Of a stretch of DNA of 64,000 nt, positions 16,826-25,613 are shown piece after piece. Source of the stretch: Intestinimonas butyriciproducens (lineage in GTDB: Bacteria > Bacillota > Clostridia > Oscillospirales > Oscillospiraceae); the NCBI RefSeq assembly GCF_004154955.1, contig NZ_CP011524.1, positions 2,914,001-2,978,000 on the forward strand, in the 5' to 3' direction. Every line of letters begins with the position of its first letter. The first letter of the stretch is position 1. The position numbers and the translations under genes are program-made. Under the pieces are notes generated by a model. That model was not told the DNA's origin and did not search any database. It saw only the letters and a list, made by a program, of their open reading frames with translations.

Positions 16826-17077
16826 ATGAAAACATTACTTTCTTGTGAATTTAACATGGATACCGGCTGCGTTGAACTAAGATATTCTGACGGCAGCATG
16901 ATTTCCATTAACTGCACCGCTGTAGAGGACGAAGTTGCGAATAGCCGTTTCCAGCGGTCTGAACTGGACTGGCTCATCTATAATGATCCGCTATCCTATG
17001 CGGAATTGATTTTGAATGGTGATCCAGAAAAATACTTACGAACCGTCACGGAGATACCACAGTCAGATTTCGATTGA
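16826..17077 (+). CDS. DUF6061-like small protein of mobile elements
   Basis: This 83-residue protein starts MKTLLSCEFNMDTGCVELRYSDGSMISINC and ends GDPEKYLRTVTEIPQSDFD. Similar short acidic proteins are common near the left end of Tn4451-like and other clostridial mobile elements and are annotated DUF6061; their role is unknown. The TTGGAGG ribosome-binding site supports ATG 16826 rather than the upstream start at 16793. It lies between two terminators, so it is transcribed as a unit of its own. Confidence 0.65.
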   Translation: MKTLLSCEFNMDTGCVELRYSDGSMISINCTAVEDEVANSRFQRSELDWLIYNDPLSYAELILNGDPEKYLRTVTEIPQSDFD

Positions 17078-17082
17078 TAAGC

Positions 17083-17131
17083 AAAGCCGCCAGAGGCACA
17101 TCCATGCGATGCTGCTTCTGGCGGCTTTTTT
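17083..17131. terminator. Bidirectional terminator
   Basis: A 12-bp perfect stem (17083-17094 with 17117-17128) is followed by TTTTTTA, between the DUF6061-like gene and the convergent XRE gene. Confidence 0.8.
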
Positions 17132-17441
17132 ACATTTTGTCAATCAAAGCAAACACTACGGCTTGTTGCTCTTCACTCAATCTCGACCATCGTTCCAGGA
17201 GCTTCCTTTGTGAATCAGTCAGAGAAACCGGTGAATCTTCTTCTGCGAATAGCTGAGAAAGCGTGATGCCAAAAGCCATGCAGATTTTTTCCAACGACGG
17301 AATAGTGGGAACCATATTCTTGCGATACCACGAGGAGATCGTAGACTGCGGCAAACCAGAGCGTTCTGCAAGCTGATACTCCGTCCAGCCCCGATCCTCT
17401 CGATATGTGGTTATGGCAGAGAGAATATCTTTCACCTGCAT
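17130..17441 (-). CDS. XRE-family helix-turn-helix regulator
   Basis: This 103-residue protein has an N-terminal Cro/CI-type DNA-binding domain (about 4-65): DILSAITTYREDRGWTEYQLAERSGLPQSTISSWYRKN...LEKICMAFGITLSQLF. A short C-terminal region (LTDSQRKLLERWSRLSEEQQAVVFALIDKM) resembles dimerisation tails of small element repressors. ATG 17441 has AAAGGGG upstream; GTG 17444 is an alternative. It is divergent from the SLOG-protein gene, with a 111-nt AT-rich region between them likely to contain its operator. It may control the left-hand genes of the element. Confidence 0.8.
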   Translation of the reverse strand: MQVKDILSAITTYREDRGWTEYQLAERSGLPQSTISSWYRKNMVPTIPSLEKICMAFGITLSQLFAEEDSPVSLTDSQRKLLERWSRLSEEQQAVVFALIDKM

Positions 17442-17552
17442 CACCCCTTTGCTTGTGTTCTTCGTAAATTATACTTTTGTTTGTCGTTGCTCTTTAATAA
17501 TTTTAATCGTATAATTTTAACGATATACGCAAGCAAAAGGAGAATGATTTCA

Positions 17553-18017
17553 GTGAGCCAGAAAAGCTGTTTCTTTATTGGGCACAGAGAAACACCGGAA
17601 GAAATTTACACAGTGCTATGCGCCGCTGTTGAGGAGCATATAGTCCGCTACGGCGTTACTGAATTTATTGTTGGTCGTTATGGATGTTTTGACGGTCTTG
17701 CGGCAAAAGCCGTAAAAACCGCAAAACAAACCCATCCAGAAGTCGGACTGACATTATTGCTGCCGTACCATCCAGCAGAGCGCCCGATTCCTGTACCGGA
17801 TGGATTTGACAGTACCTACTATCCTCCAGGGATGGAAAATGTCCCTCGTAAGGTTGCTATTGTCAGGGCAAATCGGTATATGGTCGATCATACTGATTTC
17901 CTCATTGCCTATGCGTGGCACCCTGCCAGCAATGCAAGAGACCTTCTCGAATATGCAAGAAAAAGAGAGAGCAAAGGGTTAATCCAGGTGACAGCCTTGC
18001 CGCATATCGATTTATAA
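17553..18017 (+). CDS. SLOG-fold (DUF1273/YspA-like) nucleotide-binding protein
   Basis: The product has 154 residues. It opens CFFIGHRETPEE, followed by FIVGRYGCFDGLAAKAV, a pattern of Rossmann-like SLOG proteins of the DUF1273/YpsA group, in which a G-H-R loop and a G-x-x-G-F/C-D segment line the ligand pocket. SLOG domains are proposed to bind or make nucleotide ligands and often lie in mobile or defence loci. The GTG start at 17553 has AAAGGAG 10 nt upstream; ATG 17544 would sit too close to it. Function here is unknown; placement before the restriction operon is suggestive only. Confidence 0.6.
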   Translation: MSQKSCFFIGHRETPEEIYTVLCAAVEEHIVRYGVTEFIVGRYGCFDGLAAKAVKTAKQTHPEVGLTLLLPYHPAERPIPVPDGFDSTYYPPGMENVPRKVAIVRANRYMVDHTDFLIAYAWHPASNARDLLEYARKRESKGLIQVTALPHIDL

Positions 18018-18021
18018 GAAA

Positions 18022-18071
18022 AAAGTCATTACTTTTATATAGTTTTTTATATTGTGAAAAGTAATGACTTT
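18022..18071. repeat. 15-bp inverted repeat upstream of the restriction-modification operon
   Basis: AAAGTCATTACTTTT (18022-18036) is repeated perfectly inverted at 18057-18071 around a 20-nt AT-rich centre. It could be a terminator of the preceding gene, but the T-run after it is poor; its position before the Phd-like gene also fits an operator. Confidence 0.6.
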
Positions 18072-18116
18072 GTGTTAAAATTAAATCGACATATTTTGCC
18101 GAAAAGAGGTGGTTTT

Positions 18117-18320
18117 GTGGCGAAAAAGAGGTCCGCTTCTACCGTGACGCCGGATTATGAAGCAATTACATCATTTCAAAAAGGCCAGGCTTCACGCATT
18201 TTTAAGGAAGTGAACGAGCAGGACAAAGTTTTAATTGTCAGCAAGCAAAACAAGCCGCAGAACGTCGTTATCTCATACGAACGGTATAAGAGACTCAGGG
18301 AAGAGGGAGCAGATATATGA
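18117..18320 (+). CDS. Phd/YefM-like antitoxin-fold protein heading the hsd operon
   Basis: This 67-residue protein has a basic N-terminus, then FQKGQASRIFKEVNEQDKVLIVSKQNKPQNVVISYERYKRL. The segment from VSKQNKPQNVVISYERY matches the conserved core of Phd/YefM antitoxins (nGkPvaVlvsyedY). GTG 18117 follows AAGAGGTGG. No toxin ORF follows; instead the stop overlaps the hsdM start (ATGA). Phd proteins are DNA-binding autorepressors, so it may act as a control protein of the restriction operon. That role is inferred. Confidence 0.65.
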   Translation: MAKKRSASTVTPDYEAITSFQKGQASRIFKEVNEQDKVLIVSKQNKPQNVVISYERYKRLREEGADI

Positions 18321-20032
18321 ACATCAATGAACAAGCCAATTTTATATGGAGCATAGCCGATTTGCTGCGTGGCGATTTCAAACAGAGCGAATACGGCAAG
18401 GTGATTCTGCCCTTTACTGTGCTGCGTCGCTTTGACTGTGTACTTGCACCTTCCAAGGCAAAAATTTTGGAGGCTAATAAGACTTTGACGGTCAGCAACA
18501 AGCGCCCTATCTTTAAGCGCATGACTGGCCATGATTACTATAATGTCAGCCAGTTTGATTTCGAAAAGCTGATGGATGACAGCAACGCTATCGAAGCCAA
18601 TCTACGAGATTACATCAATGGCTTTTCCGAAGATGTCCGTGAAATCATGGACAACTTTGAAATTTTCGGGGTAATCGATCGTCTATCAAGGGCGAATCTG
18701 CTTTATCTGGTCGTGCAGCGTTTTGCGGAGATTGATATGAGCGACACCCAGATTGACAATCTGGAAATGGGATATATGTTCGAGGAATTGATCCGGCGAT
18801 TTTCTGAGCAGTCCAACGAAACCGCTGGTGAGCACTTCACGCCCCGTGAGGTAATCGAACTGATGGTAGAAGTGCTGCTCGATCCTGACATGGATGAAAT
18901 TGCAAATACCGACGGAAAGGTCATCACCATTCTGGACCCGGCCTGCGGCACGGGTGGAATGCTGTCCGTTGCCCAGAACAAGATGGAGGCTTTGAACAGC
19001 ACTACTCAGGTAATCCCCTTTGGGCAGGAATTAAACCCCGAAACATACGCAACGTGCCGTTCCGATATGATTTTGAAAGGCAACACCAACAGCCGTATCG
19101 TTTTGGGAAACAGCTTCAATGAGGACGGATTCAAGTCCCAGACGTTTGACTATATGCTGAGCAACCCTCCCTTTGGTGTGGAATGGAAAAAAGTAGAAAA
19201 ATTCATCAAAGACGAAGCGGCTTCTCAGGGGTATCGTGGCAGATTTGGCGCTGGTCTGCCCCGTATCTCGGACGGCTCTTTCCTGTTTCTCCAGCATCTG
19301 ATCTCCAAAATGAACCCGCCGGAAAAAGGTGGAAGCCGCATCGGTATTGTTTTTAACGGTTCGCCCATGTTCTCCGGCGATGCCGGAAGCGGAGAAAGTG
19401 AAATCCGCCGCTGGATTATTGAAAACGATCTGCTGGAGGCTATTATTGGCCTTCCGGATCAGCTGTTCTACAACACCGGCATTACCACTTATATCTGGAT
19501 TTTGACTAACCGCAAAGAGAACCGCAGAAAAGGCAAAGTGCGTCTGATCAACGGAGCTGGTTTCTATGAAAAGATGCGCAAGGGCCTCGGCAATAAGCGC
19601 AACATGATCAGCCCGGAAAATCGTGCGGAATTGGTGCGTCTGTACAGCACCTACGAGTCGGATGAGAACTACATGGATTTGGATAATGAAGATTTCGGAT
19701 ACCGGAAAATTGTTATAGAGCGACCTCTGCTCGACGAAGATGGTACACCGGTAATCGACCGCAAAGGCAATAGAAAAGCAGATGCCGCCCTTCGTGACTA
19801 CGAAATGGTGCCGTTGAAGGAAGACATCCACGAATATTTCCGTCGTGAGGTTCTGCCGTTTGTGCCGGGTGCCTGGATTGACGAGAGCAAGACCAAAATC
19901 GGCTATGAGATTCCGTTTACCCGCTATTTCTACAAATTCACTCCGCTGCGTCACAGTTCTGTGATTATGGAAGAAATTAAGGCTTTGGAGGAACGCATCC
20001 AAACCAGATTGGTGGAGGTGTTTTCCGAATGA
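18317..20032 (+). CDS. hsdM: Type I restriction-modification methyltransferase subunit
   Basis: HsdM methylates adenine N6 within the bipartite site recognised by HsdS and forms the M2S core. The protein has 571 residues. An N-terminal helical HsdM domain (NEQANFIWSIADLLRGDFKQSEYGKVILPFTVLRR) precedes the methylase domain. Motif I is LDPACGTGGML (about residues 212-222) and motif IV is NPPFG (about 283-287). GEHFTPREVIELM is the usual linker. It overlaps both neighbours by ATGA junctions, giving a tightly coupled operon. Confidence 0.95.
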   Translation: MNINEQANFIWSIADLLRGDFKQSEYGKVILPFTVLRRFDCVLAPSKAKILEANKTLTVSNKRPIFKRMTGHDYYNVSQFDFEKLMDDSNAIEANLRDYINGFSEDVREIMDNFEIFGVIDRLSRANLLYLVVQRFAEIDMSDTQIDNLEMGYMFEELIRRFSEQSNETAGEHFTPREVIELMVEVLLDPDMDEIANTDGKVITILDPACGTGGMLSVAQNKMEALNSTTQVIPFGQELNPETYATCRSDMILKGNTNSRIVLGNSFNEDGFKSQTFDYMLSNPPFGVEWKKVEKFIKDEAASQGYRGRFGAGLPRISDGSFLFLQHLISKMNPPEKGGSRIGIVFNGSPMFSGDAGSGESEIRRWIIENDLLEAIIGLPDQLFYNTGITTYIWILTNRKENRRKGKVRLINGAGFYEKMRKGLGNKRNMISPENRAELVRLYSTYESDENYMDLDNEDFGYRKIVIERPLLDEDGTPVIDRKGNRKADAALRDYEMVPLKEDIHEYFRREVLPFVPGAWIDESKTKIGYEIPFTRYFYKFTPLRHSSVIMEEIKALEERIQTRLVEVFSE

Positions 20033-21282
20033 AGAGTTATTCGGCTTACAAAAATAGCGGAGTTTCTTGGATTGGTGATATTCCAGCCACATGGAACCTT
20101 TCACAGCTACGCTATGTAATTGAATGTCTTGACGGGAAAAGGGTTCCGGTTGAAACTGGCTTGCGTTCCGAAATGCAAGGAAGTATTCCGTATTGGGGAG
20201 CAGGCAATATTGTTGATTATGTTGATAGGGCATTGTTCGACGAAGAACTCGTTCTATTAGGTGAGGATGGCGCCCCCTTTTTTGACCATACACGCCCTGT
20301 TGCTTTTCACATTACTGAACCTATATGGGCAAATAATCACATCCATGTACTGCGAATAAATCAGAATGCTGACCCCCAATATATTGTTTATGCACTTAAT
20401 GCTGTCGATTATAAAGAATATATAAATGGAGCGATCCTCAACAAATTGACGCAATCGGCAATGAACCGAATAAAGATACCTCTACCACCTTTAAGTGTTC
20501 AAAGGAAAGTTTCAGAATATCTTGATGGTTGTGTGAATACCATATCTAATTTAATCAACGAAAAACAATCTCTTATTGAACGCTTACAAGAAGCAAGCAC
20601 ATCCATTGTTGCTGAGACTGTTACAAAAGGATTGGATAGCAATTCTGCAACAAAGGATACCGGTATAAGCTGGCTTGGGCAAGTTCCTGCCCACTGGCAA
20701 GTTCTTACTAATCATCAACTTTTTGCTGAACGGAACATTAAGTGCGCAGAACAGGACGCCGTTTTACTCAGTGTTACCAAATATCTTGGTGTGATTTTGC
20801 AATCGCAGGCAGAGGAGCTAAACCTTGCCACCGTTGCCCCGGCAGAAACTACCGAAGGGTATAAGGTTGTCCGAAAAGGCGACCTGGTCATGAATATCAT
20901 GCGAGCAAAAGATGGCAGCTATGGCATCTCTGGATATGACGGCGTGATCTCTCCTGCATACTGCATTTATTATCCGAGGCAAGAGGTAAATCCTCAGTAC
21001 CTGTACTACCTGTTCAAGACACCGATGTACATGGAAATTTTCAAAAATTATTCCACAGGCATTGCAGAACACCGGATGCGCTTATATCCTGTGAACTTCT
21101 TCAAAATTCCAGCAGTGGTGCCTCCTCTGGAAGAACAGAATGAAATTGTAGCTTATCTGGACAAGCGTGTGAAAGATATTGATGAATTGATTTCTCTCAC
21201 TCAGCAACAAATCGAAAAACTAAAGGAATACCGCCAAAGCGTCATTTCTGAGGTGGTAACCGGAAAGGTGGCAGTAGAATGA
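20029..21282 (+). CDS. hsdS: Type I restriction-modification specificity subunit
   Basis: This 417-residue protein has two target-recognition domains, each introduced by the same phrase: SWIGDIPATWN near residue 14 and SWLGQVPAHWQ near 214. Each is followed by a conserved helical arm (PPLSVQRKVSEYLDGCVNTISNLINEKQ and PPLEEQNEIVAYLDKRVKDIDELISL). The half-length repeat lets two halves read the two parts of a bipartite DNA site. The recognition sequence cannot be read off. Base composition is lower in GC than the flanking hsd genes in the first half, as is common for shuffled recognition domains. Confidence 0.95.
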   Translation: MKSYSAYKNSGVSWIGDIPATWNLSQLRYVIECLDGKRVPVETGLRSEMQGSIPYWGAGNIVDYVDRALFDEELVLLGEDGAPFFDHTRPVAFHITEPIWANNHIHVLRINQNADPQYIVYALNAVDYKEYINGAILNKLTQSAMNRIKIPLPPLSVQRKVSEYLDGCVNTISNLINEKQSLIERLQEASTSIVAETVTKGLDSNSATKDTGISWLGQVPAHWQVLTNHQLFAERNIKCAEQDAVLLSVTKYLGVILQSQAEELNLATVAPAETTEGYKVVRKGDLVMNIMRAKDGSYGISGYDGVISPAYCIYYPRQEVNPQYLYYLFKTPMYMEIFKNYSTGIAEHRMRLYPVNFFKIPAVVPPLEEQNEIVAYLDKRVKDIDELISLTQQQIEKLKEYRQSVISEVVTGKVAVE

Positions 21283-21659
21283 ACTATCAAGAATTGTCAC
21301 CGCAAGGCGAAACTTTGCTGAAAGAAATTATCGACCTCCAAGCCAGTGGTCAGGACAATGCAGCTTATTGGAGCAAGCGGTTTGATGGATTATCCATGCA
21401 ACAGGATACCCTGCTCCGGGATACATTTCGAGAGCTGAGAGAATGTGGTTATGTCCACATACAGTGGGCTGACAACATTCCATACTATCTGTCCCTCACA
21501 GTGGATGGTCAGAATTATTTCACTAACAAAAAGGCCGCAAAAAAAGCCGAAAGAAAACTCTCACGGCGGGAATGGCGGATTGCTGTCATATCGGCCATCA
21601 TTGGCGGTATGGTTGGGCTGATCCCCTGGATTTGTACTTTGATAGGAGGTGGTCAATAA
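21279..21659 (+). CDS. Winged-helix-like protein with C-terminal membrane segment, within the hsd operon
   Basis: This 126-residue protein has an N-terminal region (1-85) with the predicted helix/strand order of a winged helix (GETLLKEIIDLQ...LRDTFRELRECGYVHIQWADNIPYYLSLTVDGQNYF). A basic stretch (KKAAKKAERKLSRREW) and one hydrophobic segment (WRIAVISAIIGGMVGLIPWICTLIGG) end the chain. It overlaps hsdS by ATGA and hsdR by one base (TAATG), so it is cotranslated with the restriction genes. I do not know a classical type I subunit of this form. It might tether or regulate HsdR or the enzyme; no function is shown. Confidence 0.7.
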   Translation: MNYQELSPQGETLLKEIIDLQASGQDNAAYWSKRFDGLSMQQDTLLRDTFRELRECGYVHIQWADNIPYYLSLTVDGQNYFTNKKAAKKAERKLSRREWRIAVISAIIGGMVGLIPWICTLIGGGQ

Positions 21660-24655
21660 TGGCAATCGAAACCAAAGAAATTACATTTGAACAAGAGATT
21701 GAATACAGCCTGATTGACCACGGCGGATACATCAAAGGGAATCCCCGTGACTATAATCGTGAATTTGCCATAGACACCAAGCAGCTTTTTCAGTTTCTTC
21801 AAGACAGCCAGCCCGTGGAATGGGAAAAGCTGTGCAGAAAACACGGAGAGAATGTGGAAACGGGTTTTCTGAAGAAGCTGTATCGTGATCTTGATACATA
21901 CGGAACATTATATGTGCTGCGGCATGGCGTTGTAGATGCTCCCGCCAAACTATCTCTGTGCTATTTCAAGCCTGCCAGCGGCATGAACCAAACCAGTCAG
22001 GCACTCTATGAGAAGAACATTCTCTCCATCACCCGGCAGGTGCATTATAGCCTGAAAAATGAGAACTCCATAGATGTTGTGCTGTTCATCAATGGATTGC
22101 CTGTTGCGACGGTGGAACTGAAAAATCCAATCACGGGTCAGACTGTCGAAAATGCAAAGCGTCAGTATATGAAAGACCGTGATCCCAGAGAACTTCTGCT
22201 TTCGTTCAAAGCCCGATGCTTGGTTCACTTTGCCGTGGATACCGAAGAAGTGTGGATGACCACAAAGCTCAATGGCATCAACACCTATTTTTTGCCGTTC
22301 AACAAGGGAAACAACGGCGGCAAGGGAAACCCTGTTGGGAACAGCACCTACCGGACTTCGTATCTGTGGGAAGAAGTCCTGCAAAAAGACAGTCTGCTGG
22401 ACATTGTACAGAGATTTATCCATTTGCAGGAAGATAAAAAGAATCCTAAAAAGTCTGTTATGATCTTCCCACGTTACCACCAGCTGGATGTGGTCCGCAA
22501 GCTCGTTGCCGATGTCTACGCAAACGGAACCGGACACAATTATCTGATTCAGCACAGTGCGGGGAGCGGAAAATCCAACTCTATTTCTTGGCTGGCACAC
22601 CATCTGTCTAACCTGCACGATAAAAATGACAAGGTTGTATTCAACAGCATCATTGTAATTACAGATCGCCTCGTATTGGATAAACAGCTTCAGGATACCA
22701 TCTACCAGTTTGAGCACGTGGAAGGCGTTGTGACTAAAATCGACAACAACGCCGCACAGCTGGCAGATGCTTTGAACACAGGCAAGAAAATCATTATTAC
22801 CACACTTCAGAAGTTCCCGTTTATCCTTGAAAAGGTAGATGATTTAAGCGGCAAGCGGTTTGCGGTCATTGTGGATGAGGCCCATTCTTCCCAGACCGGA
22901 GAAGCCAGCAAAAAAATGAAGGCGATCCTGGGAAACGCTGAGGGGCTAACAGAGGAAGAACAGCTCCAAAAGGTTGCGGATGAGGAGGCCAAGGAAGAAC
23001 GCAAGCAATCCGACAGCGAGGATGAAATCGCAAAAGAAATGGCTACACATGGTCGGTTGCCTAACCTGTCCTTCTTTGCCTTTACCGCAACACCCAAGGC
23101 GAAAACGCTGGAGATGTTTGGAACCCCGGATGCAAGCGGTATTCCTCATGCTTTTCATATTTACTCGATGAAGCAGGCCATTCAGGAAGGTTTTATTCTG
23201 GATGTTCTGAAAAACTACGTGACCTACGATACCTATTTCAAAATCGGCAAGAAAATTGCCGATGATCCCCGCTATGAAAAAAGCAAGGCAAATAAGGCGC
23301 TTGGCAAATTCTTAAGTCTGCATCCGCACAATCTGGCCCAGAAAACCCAGATCATCGTAGAGCACTTCCGCACTGTCACCAAAGACAAGATTGGCGGCAA
23401 GGCCAAAGCAATGGTAGTGACCGGCTCACGCCTGCACGCAGTCCGGTATTATCAGGAGTTTCAGCGTTACATCAAAAAGATGGGATACGAAAATGAGCTG
23501 GGTATCCTGATCGCATTTTCTGGGACTGTCTATGATGGCGGCGAGGAATACACCGAAGTCAGTCTAAACGGAATAAAAGAAAGCGAACTGCCGGAAAAAT
23601 TCCACAGCGGCGAGTACCAGGTGCTTTTGGTTGCGGAAAAATACCAAACTGGGTTTGATGAGCCGTTGTTGCACACCATGTTTGTAGATAAAAAGCTCAG
23701 TGGTGTAAAAGCTGTCCAAACACTTTCCAGATTGAACAGAACCTGCTTCGGAAAAGATGATACATTTGTTTTGGACTTTGTAAACTCCGCCGAGGATATA
23801 CGAGCCGCTTTTGCCCCGTATTATGAAGAAACCAGCATTGAGGAGACAACAGACGCCAACATTGTATATGAATTGAAATCCAAACTGGATGAATTTCGTG
23901 TGTATTGGCAGAGTGAAATCGAGGCTTTCTCTAAAGCATTTTTCAAGCCTACCAAAAAACAGGGAAATATGGATTTTGGCGTACTCAACAGTTTCCTTGA
24001 CCCGGCAGTAGATCGGTATAACGGTTTGAATGAGAACGAGCAGGAAGAATTCAAGTCTACCCTTGTAAAGTTTGTTCGCACCTACACGTTCCTCACCAAT
24101 ATCATCCGATTAGATGATGCCGACCTGCATAAGTTCCATGCTTACGCAAAATTTCTTCAGAAGAAACTGCCAAAGCGAGAAGGCGGCGGTCCTATTTTTC
24201 TGGATGATGAAGTATCGCTGCAATATTACCGGGTTCAGAAGATTTTTGAAGGGTCTATTGCGCTGGAGCAGAGTGAGCCGTTGCCCAATAAACTTCACCC
24301 CGGAAAACCGAAGCCAGAGGAAGAAAAGGCTCCCCTGTCTGAGCTGATTGATAAAATCAACGAAAAGTTCGGCACAGAGTTTACCAACATCGACAAGGTC
24401 TTGGAACAAATTGTTTCTGATATGGATGCCAATGAGGAATTGCGTGTCCAAGCTCGCAACAATTCACAAGAGCATTTTCATTTTCCCTTTAACGATGCGT
24501 TCATGGATGTGGTTATCGGACGCATGGCACAGAATCAGCAGTTCTGCGAAAGGGTTTTGGATGACGCCAAGTTCGGAGATACCGTTCGTGATTTGTTGGT
24601 GGGTGTTGTCTATGAACGATTGCGGAGTTCCACGAGAAGCGAGAGTCGGCTTTAA
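21659..24655 (+). CDS. hsdR: Type I restriction endonuclease subunit (helicase-nuclease)
   Basis: HsdR is the ATP-dependent translocase and nuclease of the complex. The protein has 998 residues. An N-terminal nuclease domain (about 1-270) contains VVLFINGLPVATVELKNP with the E-x-K nuclease core. SF2 motor motifs follow: QHSAGSGKSNSISWLAHHL (Walker A), VDEAHSSQTG (DEAH box), FFAFTATPK (motif III) and VAEKYQTGFDEP and QTLSRLNRT (motif VI). Start ATG 21659 has AGGAGGTGG upstream and overlaps the previous stop. The operon ends with a strong terminator. Confidence 0.95.
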   Translation: MAIETKEITFEQEIEYSLIDHGGYIKGNPRDYNREFAIDTKQLFQFLQDSQPVEWEKLCRKHGENVETGFLKKLYRDLDTYGTLYVLRHGVVDAPAKLSLCYFKPASGMNQTSQALYEKNILSITRQVHYSLKNENSIDVVLFINGLPVATVELKNPITGQTVENAKRQYMKDRDPRELLLSFKARCLVHFAVDTEEVWMTTKLNGINTYFLPFNKGNNGGKGNPVGNSTYRTSYLWEEVLQKDSLLDIVQRFIHLQEDKKNPKKSVMIFPRYHQLDVVRKLVADVYANGTGHNYLIQHSAGSGKSNSISWLAHHLSNLHDKNDKVVFNSIIVITDRLVLDKQLQDTIYQFEHVEGVVTKIDNNAAQLADALNTGKKIIITTLQKFPFILEKVDDLSGKRFAVIVDEAHSSQTGEASKKMKAILGNAEGLTEEEQLQKVADEEAKEERKQSDSEDEIAKEMATHGRLPNLSFFAFTATPKAKTLEMFGTPDASGIPHAFHIYSMKQAIQEGFILDVLKNYVTYDTYFKIGKKIADDPRYEKSKANKALGKFLSLHPHNLAQKTQIIVEHFRTVTKDKIGGKAKAMVVTGSRLHAVRYYQEFQRYIKKMGYENELGILIAFSGTVYDGGEEYTEVSLNGIKESELPEKFHSGEYQVLLVAEKYQTGFDEPLLHTMFVDKKLSGVKAVQTLSRLNRTCFGKDDTFVLDFVNSAEDIRAAFAPYYEETSIEETTDANIVYELKSKLDEFRVYWQSEIEAFSKAFFKPTKKQGNMDFGVLNSFLDPAVDRYNGLNENEQEEFKSTLVKFVRTYTFLTNIIRLDDADLHKFHAYAKFLQKKLPKREGGGPIFLDDEVSLQYYRVQKIFEGSIALEQSEPLPNKLHPGKPKPEEEKAPLSELIDKINEKFGTEFTNIDKVLEQIVSDMDANEELRVQARNNSQEHFHFPFNDAFMDVVIGRMAQNQQFCERVLDDAKFGDTVRDLLVGVVYERLRSSTRSESRL

Positions 24656-24675
24656 GTCCTTGTTTATTTAAGCAG

Positions 24676-24725
24676 AAAATACCGCCACCCAGTTTCCCGT
24701 TGAAGAAATAGGGTGGCGGTATTTT
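24676..24725. terminator. Bidirectional terminator between hsdR and the patatin gene
   Basis: AAAATACCGCCACCC (24676-24690) and its perfect complement (24711-24725) form a 15-bp stem with A-rich and T-rich flanks. Confidence 0.85.
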
Positions 24726-24727
24726 CC

Positions 24728-25576
24728 TTATTTTATGGCGAGCAGAAAGTCCGAAATCTTTTTCCCGTCTGCATACCCCTTATCGTATAGACGTTGTAGA
24801 GAAGTCCTATCTTTTTTTAGGGTGCTGACGCCACAGGTATCGTCTGGTGAGGGGATGAGAGCTTTGCCCTGCCGGACATATTTCTGTGCCGCCGATACGC
24901 CTTCATTGTATCTTTGCGCCCGCTGACACAGCTTTTCCGCAGCTTTTGGATACTTTTTTCGGATGCGTGCAGCCAATTTTTCATCTTTATCTGCGGTTCT
25001 CAACTCGCCCTCTGGCTTGGTGAGGATGACAACAACCTGGTCGCATCCCAGTTGAAAGGCTTTTTCCACCGGAACCGGATCACCTAAAGCGCCGTCATAA
25101 TACGGGATGTTCTTCACTTTATACGGCTTACAAACAAAGGGGATTGCACAAGAAGCCTTAAAGATGCTGTAATCATCTTGGCTAATATCTGTCTTATCGA
25201 AATACTTCGCCTGTCCGGTTCGGGCATCTGCTGCAATTACATAGAATTCTATCGGGTTATCCCGCAAGGCGCAGTAATCCAAGGGATTTTCTCCGTTTGA
25301 ACAACTCAGCGTCCCATACACATAATCCATATCGATAAAAGATCGCTTGAGGATGAAATTCCCTACACTCATATACTGCTTACGAAATGCGTATTCCATG
25401 TAGAATTGATAGTTCCTTCCTCTTTGACCTGCTGCGAAGGACGCCAGGTTTGCACTCCCTGCTGAGATTCCGATTCCCAAATCAAAATGAATGTCGTGAT
25501 CCATACAATAGTCGAATATGCCGACGGCATAGATACCTCTCAGCCCGCCGCCTACATCTATCACGCCTGTTTTCAT
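24728..25576 (-). CDS. Patatin-like phospholipase (YjjU/RssA type)
   Basis: The protein has 282 residues. The oxyanion-hole motif GVIDVGGGLRGIYAVG is at residues 4-19, the nucleophile elbow GIGISAGSANLASF (G-x-S-x-G) follows near residue 38, and the dyad Asp lies in YYDGALGDPVPVEKA (D-G-A/G). Patatin-like enzymes are Ser-Asp acyl hydrolases acting on phospholipids. It is the last gene of the leftward cargo cluster. Whether it is a housekeeping lipase or a defence effector is not indicated; no nucleotide-signal enzyme is adjacent. Confidence 0.85.
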   Translation of the reverse strand: MKTGVIDVGGGLRGIYAVGIFDYCMDHDIHFDLGIGISAGSANLASFAAGQRGRNYQFYMEYAFRKQYMSVGNFILKRSFIDMDYVYGTLSCSNGENPLDYCALRDNPIEFYVIAADARTGQAKYFDKTDISQDDYSIFKASCAIPFVCKPYKVKNIPYYDGALGDPVPVEKAFQLGCDQVVVILTKPEGELRTADKDEKLAARIRKKYPKAAEKLCQRAQRYNEGVSAAQKYVRQGKALIPSPDDTCGVSTLKKDRTSLQRLYDKGYADGKKISDFLLAIK

Positions 25577-25613
25577 AATATATTCTCACCTTCCAAGCGG
25601 GATGTTTCCAACA

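Noticed and set aside
18117-18320. Complete type II toxin-antitoxin pair before hsdM
   Set aside because: The antitoxin-like gene is followed directly by hsdM; no toxin ORF exists upstream or downstream.
24728-25576. CBASS-type patatin effector
   Set aside because: No cyclase or accessory genes adjoin; the neighbours are redox enzymes, so a defence role is unsupported.
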